Below, one piece after another: positions 1 to 5,850 of a stretch of DNA of 11,511 nucleotides. The stretch's first letter is position 1. Each line of letters starts with the position of its first letter. The notes under the pieces are model-generated. The model was not told where the DNA came from. It was given only the letters and a program-made list of their open reading frames with translations, and made no database searches. The position numbers and the translations under genes were made by a program. The stretch spans positions 1-11,511 of the forward strand of contig JASJBQ010000130.1 in the NCBI GenBank assembly GCA_030066455.1. The letters are read 5' to 3'. The DNA comes from Desulfobacterales bacterium (GTDB lineage Bacteria > Desulfobacterota > Desulfobacteria > Desulfobacterales > UBA5852).

Positions 1-291
1 ATTGAAACAAAAGCGAATGGCCTTAGTGACATGCTGCTCACCTGGACATTGCCATTGTCAGGCCTTCTGATGATCTTCGACCACAACACATGGCCGTATT
101 TTGCATTAGTAGGAAGTGGTATTTATATATATTTCGCACTACTTACGATCTTTAGTCGGGTATTCTTGAAAAAGCGGGGTAAAAAAGTAGGCAGCCCTTC
201 CTCTGAAAAAGCCGCATATGTATTTAGTGTAATCTGGATCTTATCTTCGATAACAATGATGGTTTTAGCAACCCAGAAATTAGCTTATTAA
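1..291 (+). CDS. Small multi-pass membrane protein, 5'-truncated by window edge
   Basis: The frame is open from base 1 (first residues IETKANGLSD) to the TAA at 289-291, so 96 residues are visible and the gene probably begins outside the window. An ATG at 31 exists but has no Shine-Dalgarno sequence in front of it, so I do not take it as the start. Three hydrophobic segments are visible, at about residues 12-27, 34-56 and 77-93. A basic loop (FLKKRGKKVG) lies between the second and third and should face the cytoplasm. I recognise no enzymatic motif or family, and the function is unknown. Base composition is clearly more AT-rich than the genes right of 1650. Confidence 0.6.
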   Translation: METKANGLSDMLLTWTLPLSGLLMIFDHNTWPYFALVGSGIYIYFALLTIFSRVFLKKRGKKVGSPSSEKAAYVFSVIWILSSITMMVLATQKLAY

Positions 292-314
292 AATTTCATC
301 TGGTCAACGGATAG

Positions 315-497
315 CGAATCCGTCGCCTTGTTGAACGGCGACGATCCTATCGCCATGATAATCGATTCAAAAAAAACGTTTACAGTAAGGGCATCGCCGT
401 TGACGGCCCATGGGGGTCCCCATGGGATCAGGCCAAATATGATAAACACTTTGCAGAACATGCCCGTTCACAGAACGCAGCCAGCCGGCAACTGTAA
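315..497 (+). pseudogene. Protein-like reading frame without a start codon; probable gene relic
   Basis: Between the TAG at 312-314 and the TAA at 495-497 there is a 60-residue open frame with no in-frame ATG, GTG or TTG. It nevertheless reads like real protein: a basic N-terminal part (LVERRRSYRHDNRFKKN), then GIAVDGPWGSPWDQAKYDKH and a helix-like tail (FAEHARSQNAASRQL). The overlapping frame with a TTG start at 328-519 is much less protein-like, with a Pro/Arg/Asn-rich end. The simplest explanation is a 5'-truncated or frameshifted remnant of a small gene; a non-canonical start such as ATC is possible but unlikely. The duplicated PWGSPW residues coincide with an inverted repeat at 407-426 in the DNA. 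Family and function are unknown. Confidence 0.35.
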
Positions 498-511
498 TCG
501 GCGGCGTTCTG
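471..511. other. Imperfect inverted repeat spanning the end of the relic frame
   Basis: CAGAACGC (471-478) pairs with GCGTTCTG (504-511). Inside it GCCG (484-487) pairs with CGGC (499-502), leaving an asymmetric internal loop and an 11-nt apical loop. The structure covers the stop codon at 495-497. No T-run follows, so it is not a classical intrinsic terminator; it may be a decayed terminator or mRNA 3' structure. Confidence 0.25.
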
Positions 512-609
512 ACCCATAAGATGAAATCCAATGCAACAATGTATATGATGTCAGCATGCCTTTGTATGTGCAGTTAGGGCACCAAACCAGAGCGAAAGGG
601 GTTTAAGCT

Positions 610-786
610 ATGGATGCCGTAGATAAGGTATTGGAAACCATGAAGAAAGCCGGAGAACCGCTAAACACCGGCAAAATAGTTGAATTGTCAGGCATGGACC
701 GCAAGGAAGTGGAAAAAGCCATGAAGGCATTGAAGAAAGAAGAACGAATCATTTCTCCGAAACGATGTTATTGGCAACCCAAATAA
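610..786 (+). CDS. Small winged-helix DNA-binding protein (58 aa)
   Basis: The ATG at 610 is preceded by a good ribosome binding site, GAAAGGGG at 594-601, with 8 nt spacing. The product is 58 residues long. It starts MDAVDKVLETMKKAGEPLNT and continues with a helix-turn-helix-like part (GKIVELSGMDRKEVEKAMKA) and a wing/strand (IISPKRCYWQPK). This follows the usual small wHTH order: first helix, 'gepl-t-g-I-e-l-sg' turn, recognition helix, basic wing. It is highly charged and lacks any effector domain. Such proteins probably bind DNA or act as small regulators, but no target can be inferred. It stands alone, with the relic frame upstream and a repeat region downstream. Homology to one named family cannot be claimed. 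Confidence 0.7.
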   Translation: MDAVDKVLETMKKAGEPLNTGKIVELSGMDRKEVEKAMKALKKEERIISPKRCYWQPK

Positions 787-856
787 CCGGCACAGATTAA
801 GCTCTATCGTGTACGGGCCATCTCCGGTTCCAGTGAACGCTTACGCTTTAGAGCCC

Positions 857-871
857 GATCATAAAATGATC
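857..871. other. Perfect 6-bp dyad (GATCAT-AAA-ATGATC)
   Basis: A perfect inverted repeat with a 3-nt centre in the intergenic region between the wHTH gene and the tandem duplication. Its size fits a small operator or a chance palindrome. There is no promoter nearby that I can defend. It is about 70 bp beyond the end of the wHTH gene. Confidence 0.25.
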
Positions 872-906
872 TAAGCCCTCGGCGGCGTTTTACGTTTTGC
901 CGGAAT

Positions 907-999
907 CTCGCCGTTTTTTGGTATTTTGGTGAGTCTCCGCGCTGCTGGATACCTCGCCGCTCTTTCAGTATTTCAGTGAGTCTCCGCGTTGCGGGATCC
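907..999. repeat. Direct tandem duplication, units of 46 and 47 bp
   Basis: Copy 1 (907-952) and copy 2 (953-999) both begin CTCGCCG, share the exact core GTGAGTCTCCGCG, and end in similar GC-rich bases (GGATAC and GGATCC). They differ by one inserted base and several substitutions, mainly a T-run changed to CTCTTTCAG. An open frame on the minus strand across this region (1004-804) is very Arg/Lys-rich and looks like a by-product of the repeat rather than a gene. The unit could be one copy of a dispersed intergenic repeat family; that cannot be judged from one window. Confidence 0.6.
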
Positions 1000-1067
1000 A
1001 GCATCGGATTGGGATGTCATTCGGGTGAATCGTGGGCCGGCTGACAACACCGCCAGGGGCACTTGGT

Positions 1068-1412
1068 TTGAAAAACTATACCGAAAAAGAAATACTGCTC
1101 AGGAAATTAAAGACCATGTTTCCGGATGAAAAAGATCGCAATGCGGCCATTACGATCTTGAATGAATACGGAAAAGAAAAACATGAGCAGGAGCCCGAGA
1201 GGGTCAGACTCGCGATCCTGAAGATTGCCGATAAAACCATCGACGCCATTAAGCAAAGTACGGATCTCGCAAAACAAGATTTCCGAGATACGCTGATTGC
1301 GGCCGAGTACCCCCTTCAAAGTGAAAAAGGGGCCATGCCGGATGGCCCGCAGAAACAGAAATTGATCAGCAAAGATCGGCTGGCGTACGAAAGTTGGCTG
1401 TTCAACGACTAG
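1068..1412 (+). CDS. Conserved-looking hypothetical protein, about 114 aa
   Basis: The frame is open from a GTG at 1032, but I prefer the TTG at 1068. It has AGGGG (1055-1059) 8 nt upstream, and the twelve residues before it (GRLTTPPGALG type) look like untranslated leader. From there the product begins LKNYTEKEILLRKLKTMFPD, is largely alpha-helical and highly charged, and contains the stretch EQEPERVRLAILKIADKTID. It ends in a basic segment and YESWLFND. There is no signal peptide, membrane segment or cofactor motif, so it should be a cytosolic protein. It resembles small hypothetical proteins I associate with sulfate-reducing deltaproteobacteria, which is an impression only. Function unknown. 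Confidence 0.65.
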   Translation: MKNYTEKEILLRKLKTMFPDEKDRNAAITILNEYGKEKHEQEPERVRLAILKIADKTIDAIKQSTDLAKQDFRDTLIAAEYPLQSEKGAMPDGPQKQKLISKDRLAYESWLFND

Positions 1413-1444
1413 ATAACCTGCCGGCTTAAGAAACCGAATTCAGC

Positions 1445-1594
1445 GTGCCCACGGTTGACGCTCGGCAAGATCCGATTGAATCAGCGCAGGTATTGAAATG
1501 GGCGGCCATGACCAACCAGGAGATATGGTCGGCTTCATCCCCCATTCTCAACAGGGCGAAGCATTTAGGGGAATTTTGGCTGGAGCAGAAGTAA
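1445..1594 (+). CDS. Possible small protein (49 aa), doubtful
   Basis: A GTG at 1445 follows an in-frame TAA at 1424-1426 and opens a 49-residue frame ending at 1594. The product starts VPTVDARQDPIESAQVLKWA and its C-terminal half (TNQEIWSASSPILNRAKHLG) reads as an amphipathic helix with well-spaced Trp and Leu. No convincing ribosome binding site precedes the GTG. An ATG inside the frame at 1508 would leave only the last 28 residues. It may be a genuine small ORF, or the 3' remnant of a longer gene like the relic at 315-497. No family recognised. Confidence 0.3.
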   Translation: MPTVDARQDPIESAQVLKWAAMTNQEIWSASSPILNRAKHLGEFWLEQK

Positions 1595-1653
1595 TTTAAC
1601 GCCGGCGACAGGGGGGGCTTCCTTTTCGGCGGGCGAAGGTCTAAGAGGATTTT

Positions 1654-2658
1654 TTACGGCCTTATCACCACAAGCGTGCCATTGGGCACGAAACTGTAGA
1701 TTTCCTCCATTTCCTGATTGGTCACCGCAATACAACCTTCGGTCCAGTCCCGCTCGGCATGCGACGTGCCGAGGGGCGCGAAACCGTTCTTGATGCCATG
1801 GATCATGATGTCTCCGCCCGGAGGGACACCGAGTTCCCGGGCCCGCTGTTTGTCGAATTCGTTGGGGTAGGAGATATGAAGCGCGAGGTGATAACCGCTG
1901 TTGCCGTTGCGCGAATCAATTATGTAGGACCCTTCCGGTGTTTTCTGATCCCCCTGTCTTTCCTTCGGCCCCACCGGGTTGCCTCCCAGGGCGATGGTGT
2001 AGGATTTGATCACCTCGCCTCTTGTGAGCAATGTCAACCGCCGCGCCTTTTTTTCGATCAATACCATGTCGGCCGGCTCGGTTCTGAGGGCAAAGACCTT
2101 GGCTTCGAGCGCATCGACATCTTGCTGCAGTTTTACGACCTCCTCGGTTTTGTCGGCCAATGCCCGCCGGGAAGTCTCAAGCTCATTTTGCTGCGCCGCG
2201 ATAAGTTCATTTTTGATGATCACATTGTGGATTTGAAGGACCATCATCTGGCTGTCGTATCGATATTTGCTCTCCGGGTAATCCGATACGACGGTCTCAA
2301 AACATTGAAGTGCTTTCTGATAATCCCTGTGCGCGTTCAGGGGATAGGCATAGGTAACGCCCATCTCGAAAAGAACCCGGTCCGCGACCTCCGGATGGTA
2401 GGCCAGAATTTGTTCGTATCGGTCCAGGGCGGCCCCGTATTCACCCTGGTTAAAAAAAAGATTGGCCTCCTGGGAGAGGCTGCCCGCATCCGTGTGACCG
2501 CAGCCACCAAAGACAACGGGGATCAGCAAAAGGCCGACGGCAAGAAGGTTAAGATAGCGACCGGCGCCTTGCTGCCATTGCCCCGCGCATGTCCGACCGC
2601 ATGTATAGACTATGTGTGCTAATTGCAAAACCGGTCCTTTTGACTTGCTCCAAACCAT
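1654..2658 (-). CDS. L,D-transpeptidase (YkuD) lipoprotein with TPR-like and coiled-coil regions
   Basis: The product has 334 residues from the ATG at 2658. A lipoprotein signal ends at FGGC (Cys53) and the next residue is Gly, consistent with outer-membrane sorting. Residues about 62-138 resemble two TPR-type helical repeats (NQGEYGAALDRYEQIL, then DYQKALQCFETVVSDYPES). Residues about 150-192 are a probable coiled coil. The YkuD catalytic domain fills about 197-334, with His287 in IMIHGI and the nucleophile Cys309 in DWTEGCIAV. Such enzymes cross-link peptidoglycan meso-DAP or attach lipoproteins to it from the periplasm. The ATG start gives an unusually long segment before the hydrophobic core. 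An alternative TTG at 2628 (residue 11) has AAAAGGA 6 nt upstream and may be the real start. It is the last gene of the lpp-like/Ldt cluster, lying just beyond a strong hairpin. Confidence 0.88.
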   Translation of the reverse strand: MVWSKSKGPVLQLAHIVYTCGRTCAGQWQQGAGRYLNLLAVGLLLIPVVFGGCGHTDAGSLSQEANLFFNQGEYGAALDRYEQILAYHPEVADRVLFEMGVTYAYPLNAHRDYQKALQCFETVVSDYPESKYRYDSQMMVLQIHNVIIKNELIAAQQNELETSRRALADKTEEVVKLQQDVDALEAKVFALRTEPADMVLIEKKARRLTLLTRGEVIKSYTIALGGNPVGPKERQGDQKTPEGSYIIDSRNGNSGYHLALHISYPNEFDKQRARELGVPPGGDIMIHGIKNGFAPLGTSHAERDWTEGCIAVTNQEMEEIYSFVPNGTLVVIRP

Positions 2659-2677
2659 TCCGCGCTGAACGATGGCA

Positions 2678-2711
2678 GGCAGTGGCCGGGTCTGGAAACC
2701 CGGCCACTGCC
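2678..2711 (-). terminator. Strong 14-bp hairpin between the Lpp-like gene and the second Ldt gene
   Basis: GGCAGTGGCCGGGT (2678-2691) and its exact complement ACCCGGCCACTGCC (2698-2711) flank a 6-nt loop. The hairpin begins 7 nt after the stop codon of the Lpp-like gene. In the direction of transcription no T-run follows; the T-rich tract (about 2712-2728) lies on the upstream side and would serve plus-strand transcription instead. It may act as a partial terminator or a 3'-end stabiliser that keeps the lipoprotein mRNA more abundant than the downstream transpeptidase message. Confidence 0.6.
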
Positions 2712-2718
2712 TTACGTT

Positions 2719-3045
2719 TTATTTTTTCATTGATTGTTGGAAAACCTCGTCCGCTTTTTTGGCTTTTTCCTCTGCGAGTCGTTCCTTTTCCGCGGCGATG
2801 CGCTCTCTTTCGAGGGCTCTTTTCTCGGCCTCCTCGGCACGGGCAACGGCTTCATTCGCTTTCATAATGGCCTCATCGGCAGCCATTTTGGCTTCCTCCG
2901 CATCCTGCGCCGCCTGGTCCGCCTTCGCCGCAATCGCTTTTTCCCGGGCTTGGGCTTCCTCCAGGTCGCCCTTTGTTGCGCATCCCCCGATAGCAATCGC
3001 GAATGCCAACACCATAGTGATTACCACAAAAACCTGTTTCATCAT
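2719..3045 (-). CDS. Lpp/OprI-like alanine-zipper outer-membrane lipoprotein ending in Lys-Lys
   Basis: The product has 108 residues. A lipoprotein signal peptide (MMKQVFVVITMVLAFAIAIG) ends with the lipobox IGGC, lipidated Cys22, and Ala follows, favouring outer-membrane sorting. The mature 87 residues are one uninterrupted Ala/Glu/Lys-rich helix, typical of the trimeric Lpp/OprI alanine zipper, ending VFQQSMKK. Braun lipoprotein of E. coli is about 58 residues when mature, so this is roughly half as long again. Its C-terminal lysine is the residue L,D-transpeptidases join to meso-DAP, and the KK end here would suit that. The start is set by AAAGGAGG (about 3053-3060) 7 nt before the ATG. 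It lies between two YkuD L,D-transpeptidase genes, which strengthens the reading. An unlinked alanine-zipper lipoprotein is the alternative. Confidence 0.85.
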   Translation of the reverse strand: MMKQVFVVITMVLAFAIAIGGCATKGDLEEAQAREKAIAAKADQAAQDAEEAKMAADEAIMKANEAVARAEEAEKRALERERIAAEKERLAEEKAKKADEVFQQSMKK

Positions 3046-3051
3046 GTCATA

Positions 3052-3060
3052 CCCTCCTTT
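3052..3060 (-). promoter_or_regulatory. Near-perfect Shine-Dalgarno of the Lpp-like gene
   Basis: On the minus strand the sequence reads AAAGGAGGG, 7 nt before the ATG at 3045-3043. It is the strongest ribosome binding site in this cluster and fits the high expression expected of a structural envelope lipoprotein. It selects the first of the two consecutive ATG codons. Confidence 0.75.
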
Positions 3061-3156
3061 CCGTCCCGTTTAGCTTATCTTCGCAGCAACCGTTTCCGTC
3101 CGCCCAACGCCACCCTTAACATCTCCGGCAGCGATCGAGCGGATTCTCAAAGCCAG

Positions 3157-4479
3157 CTAGGTTTCAAAAACGACACCGTCCAATTCCAGATCGATCTTCA
3201 ACCGCTTGGCCGCGTCCTTGGCCGCGCGCCTGTTTTCAAAGGGCCCTGCCAGCACGCGGTGGCGATTGTTCTTGGTCAACACTCTTGCCGGAATCGGCGG
3301 ACCCTGATGGTTGATAATGGCCGCCAGCCGCTCGGCGTCGACCTTGTCCTGCATGACCGCCGCCAGTACATACCATGCATCCGTCGTGAATGCCGGTATT
3401 TCCGGTTGGCCATACAGCTTGCGCGGGTGCCAAATTTTGATGGGTTCCGCCCTGCGCGATGCACTCCCCGGGGGAGGCGTGGAAACCGGAACGGGTAACC
3501 CGCGGGCCGCAACCACGACTTCCTTGACCTTTTTCCAGTCGAGCGCGTTACCGGTTTTCTTTTCGATTTTTTTCAGTTTGGCGTAGGTTTTCTTCCAGTT
3601 GGCGGTGCCGGACTCTTCAAAGGGCAGATGGGCTTCCAGGTAGACGATGCCATCACGCTGTCCCACGAGATACGGCTGGTTGACAATCTTCACCGGGGTC
3701 TTCACCGGCGTGTTTTCATAGAGCCGCTCGATGTCTTCAGGATAGAGCCGGATACACCCGTTGGTCGCCCTGAGGCCGATACTGGCCGGCTTGTTCGTGC
3801 CATGGATCAGATACGTTGCCCGGCTCAAATACAGTGCATGATCTCCCAATGGATTCAGCGGCCCCGGCGGTACCTGCGGCGGCAGCGGATCACCCTTTTT
3901 GCGGTGATCCTCGGCAATCGAGGCGGGTACATACCAGGTCGGCCGGAATTTTTTGTGGCTGATATACATTTTGCCCATGGGGGTGGGCCGCTCGGCGGTG
4001 CCGACTCCGACCGGGTAGGTCGACACGGCCAGCAGGCTGCCATTGTCTTGGAAATGAAAAAGCCGCATCGTGCCCAAGTTTATGACGATGCCCTTCCGAC
4101 GGGTATCGGGCAGGATAAAGCTCAACGGCAACAGGATGCGCTTCCCGGCATCGGGTACCCACATGTCGATTCCCGGATTGGCCGCACGGACGGTATTGAC
4201 GCCCAGGCTGAAATGGCGCGCGATATCCGGTAGTGTATCCCCCTCTTTCAGCCTGATGGTTGCCAGCTGGCCGATGACGTCATCATCTTTTTGAACACGG
4301 AAGTCATTGCGTTCGATCTTATCCGCGGGATAGCTTGGTAAAGGCAGCGATTTCGGCCAAAATCCCTGCATATCCGCACACCCCGTCAATGACAGGATGA
4401 GGATTAAAAATATCGCCAGATGTAGCCTTTTGTATAAAGATGACAGAGTGCCTGTCTGGTTTCGAAACATGAAAAACAT
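3157..4479 (-). CDS. L,D-transpeptidase lipoprotein with LysM, YkuD and SPOR domains
   Basis: The product has 440 residues. A basic N-terminus and hydrophobic core lead to LSLTGC (Cys34), a lipobox, followed by Ala-Asp. A LysM-like peptidoglycan-binding module covers about 73-118 (LKEGDTLPDIARHFSL, then AANPGIDMWVPDAGKRILLP). The YkuD domain covers about 129-267, with HGTN (His226) and the catalytic Cys242 in RATNGCIRLYPEDI. This matches ErfK/YbiS-type enzymes, which act on meso-DAP and attach Lpp in enterobacteria. After a Lys-rich linker and a Pro-rich stretch, about 366-438 resembles a SPOR fold (DAWYVLAAVMQDKVDAERLA, then HRVLAGPFENRRAAKDAAKR), a binder of denuded glycan. Combining LysM and SPOR with YkuD in one lipoprotein is unusual. 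The ATG at 4479 has no clear ribosome binding site. It is the first gene of a three-gene envelope cluster and lies 111 bp from the Lpp-like gene. Confidence 0.9.
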   Translation of the reverse strand: MFFMFRNQTGTLSSLYKRLHLAIFLILILSLTGCADMQGFWPKSLPLPSYPADKIERNDFRVQKDDDVIGQLATIRLKEGDTLPDIARHFSLGVNTVRAANPGIDMWVPDAGKRILLPLSFILPDTRRKGIVINLGTMRLFHFQDNGSLLAVSTYPVGVGTAERPTPMGKMYISHKKFRPTWYVPASIAEDHRKKGDPLPPQVPPGPLNPLGDHALYLSRATYLIHGTNKPASIGLRATNGCIRLYPEDIERLYENTPVKTPVKIVNQPYLVGQRDGIVYLEAHLPFEESGTANWKKTYAKLKKIEKKTGNALDWKKVKEVVVAARGLPVPVSTPPPGSASRRAEPIKIWHPRKLYGQPEIPAFTTDAWYVLAAVMQDKVDAERLAAIINHQGPPIPARVLTKNNRHRVLAGPFENRRAAKDAAKRLKIDLELDGVVFET

Positions 4480-4540
4480 TGTTTTTAATACGTATAATTA
4501 AATTTATCGAATTCAATCTGCCAAGTGTTTAAATATATGC
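4480..4540 (-). promoter_or_regulatory. AT-rich leader with possible promoter of the envelope cluster
   Basis: The 230 bp between the L,D-transpeptidase start and the DUF2156 stop contain one strongly AT-rich patch directly in front of the transpeptidase. It holds a near-palindrome around ATACGTAT (4488-4495) and, on the minus strand, TTGGCA and TTGAAT boxes upstream of TTAATT/TATACG. None of the possible -35/-10 pairs has both good boxes and good spacing, so I mark the patch rather than one promoter. Confidence 0.3.
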
Positions 4541-4709
4541 AAGACCCTTGCCAATGGCAGCCAGCCATGGACAGATTACATATCATGTCAGATCTCGAAA
4601 AATATAAGAATGTCGTCGTCGATCCGCGCGGCGGAATCCACACACAAATCTTTACGGCGTTAGTCTGCATCAATGTCAGGTCCGGCACCGAGCGCTTCCA
4701 ACCAAACGT

Positions 4710-5834
4710 TCAATGCCGTCGTATCGGGTGTGAATTCCTGGTACGGTGTCGACCGGTGCGCTTCGTTTTTTCCACCAGGCCCCCTGTCAGATGCTTGATT
4801 TCGGCCCCAAGCCCGCTTCCCAACGCCTGTAGGCCAGCCACCAGCGGTGAGCGCTTCGTGAAGGCGCTCAACACGGCGTACAGGGTTGCCGGCCTTATTC
4901 GGGATTCGGTGGCGACGGCGTAAACCGGCTCCCAGCGTTGCGGGCGAAACTTGGCCTTGAAATGCTCGAGTCCCCGGAAATTGTAAAAACGCGTCCCGTG
5001 AGCCCGCATCCAGGCTGTGGCGGCGCGCAGCCACAGGGCATGCTCGCGGCCCATCCGCGGCCCGCGCCGGGAAAGCGGCGCCGCCCCCAGGGTGATAAAT
5101 CGACTTCCCTCGGCCGCCAGCTCCCGGGCGGCGGTGGACACGATGTTCTCGACGGCGCCATTGGGGGCATTACGGCCGCGCACAATCTGCTCCACGAGCC
5201 AGCCGCCGCGTGCCGGCACCGGTGAGAGAATCGCATAGCCCACGGGCCATCCCTCTTGCTCCGCCACCCACAGCCTGCGGCCCGCCATGTGGGTGAGCAG
5301 ATGGGGGTCGGTCAAAAAGCCTAGCGGCGGCAGGGCTTTGGCTGCCAGCCAGTCCTTCAGGCACTGGTGCAAAACGGGATGGCTGCTCTTGTCGGTCGGC
5401 CATTCCCTGACGGTCAATCCCTTGTGACGGGCCCTGTTGAGTTGATAGCGCAGGGCGGCGGTTTCCCGGAAGACCGCGGCAAGCGCCTCTGGCCGCCACA
5501 CGGGCTGAGCGCCGATCGGCACCGCGTTGTAACCGTCGAATACGGCCAGCGCCCGAACCGTCGTCTCTTCGGCCGCCAGATAGCATACCCGCCGGTCGGA
5601 CGCCAGGGCGTCCTGCTCGAAGGCCCGGCAGGTGGCCGCCAGGCTTTCCGGCGCGCAGACCGGTTCACCCGCGACGACCCTTATGCGCTGGTGGGTCATA
5701 TATCCCACGACGCCGGAATCATCGGCCATGTACCAGTGCGAGAGCGCCGGATTGAGCACCTGCCAGCAGGTTGCCGCCCGGCCGTGGCGCCAAACCAGGG
5801 CGCGGGCCCGCCCGAGTGGGGAGCGGTCGGTCAT
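4710..5834 (-). CDS. Stand-alone DUF2156 (MprF C-terminal-like) aminoacyltransferase-fold protein
   Basis: The frame is open far upstream inside trxB, but the credible start is the ATG at 5834, 16 nt after the trxB stop, giving 374 residues (MTDRSPLGRARALVWRHG). Most of the length matches the pattern of the phosphatidylglycerol lysyltransferase C-terminal domain (DUF2156, a tandem GNAT-like fold). Visible marks are YMADDSGVVGYM (about 35-46), LRYQLNRARHKGLTVREWP (128-146), PLGFL (170-174), the strand LWVAEQEGWPVGYAILSP (188-205), and RFYNFRGLEHFKAKFRPQRW (282-301). In MprF this domain moves lysine or alanine from tRNA to phosphatidylglycerol. Here the transmembrane flippase half is absent, so the protein is probably soluble or peripheral, and its acceptor cannot be inferred. 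Tight spacing implies an operon with trxB. The C-terminal end is doubtful because of a six-A run at 4766-4771 (see findings). Confidence 0.8.
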   Translation of the reverse strand: MTDRSPLGRARALVWRHGRAATCWQVLNPALSHWYMADDSGVVGYMTHQRIRVVAGEPVCAPESLAATCRAFEQDALASDRRVCYLAAEETTVRALAVFDGYNAVPIGAQPVWRPEALAAVFRETAALRYQLNRARHKGLTVREWPTDKSSHPVLHQCLKDWLAAKALPPLGFLTDPHLLTHMAGRRLWVAEQEGWPVGYAILSPVPARGGWLVEQIVRGRNAPNGAVENIVSTAARELAAEGSRFITLGAAPLSRRGPRMGREHALWLRAATAWMRAHGTRFYNFRGLEHFKAKFRPQRWEPVYAVATESRIRPATLYAVLSAFTKRSPLVAGLQALGSGLGAEIKHLTGGLVEKTKRTGRHRTRNSHPIRRH

Positions 5835-5850
5835 GGGCGGCTTTCGGCCT

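Noticed and set aside
407..426. 9-bp inverted repeat around two CCCATGGG palindromes
   Set aside because: It falls inside the relic frame, where it encodes PWGSPW, and has no T-run, so coding repetition explains it.
328..519. 63-residue plus-strand ORF starting with TTG
   Set aside because: No ribosome binding site and an implausible Pro/Arg/Asn-rich sequence. The overlapping frame 315-497 reads far more like protein.
544..549. TATGAT as a -10 for the winged-helix gene
   Set aside because: No acceptable -35 lies 16-18 nt upstream (the bases there read ATGAAA).
804..1004. 66-residue minus-strand ORF rich in Arg and Lys
   Set aside because: It coincides with the tandem duplication, and its composition is explained by that repeat. 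No ribosome binding site was found.
1759..2622. 287-residue plus-strand ORF
   Set aside because: It is antisense to the YkuD lipoprotein gene and has no recognisable motif.
4525..4923. 132-residue plus-strand ORF
   Set aside because: It runs into the antisense of the DUF2156 gene and shows no domain or start signal.
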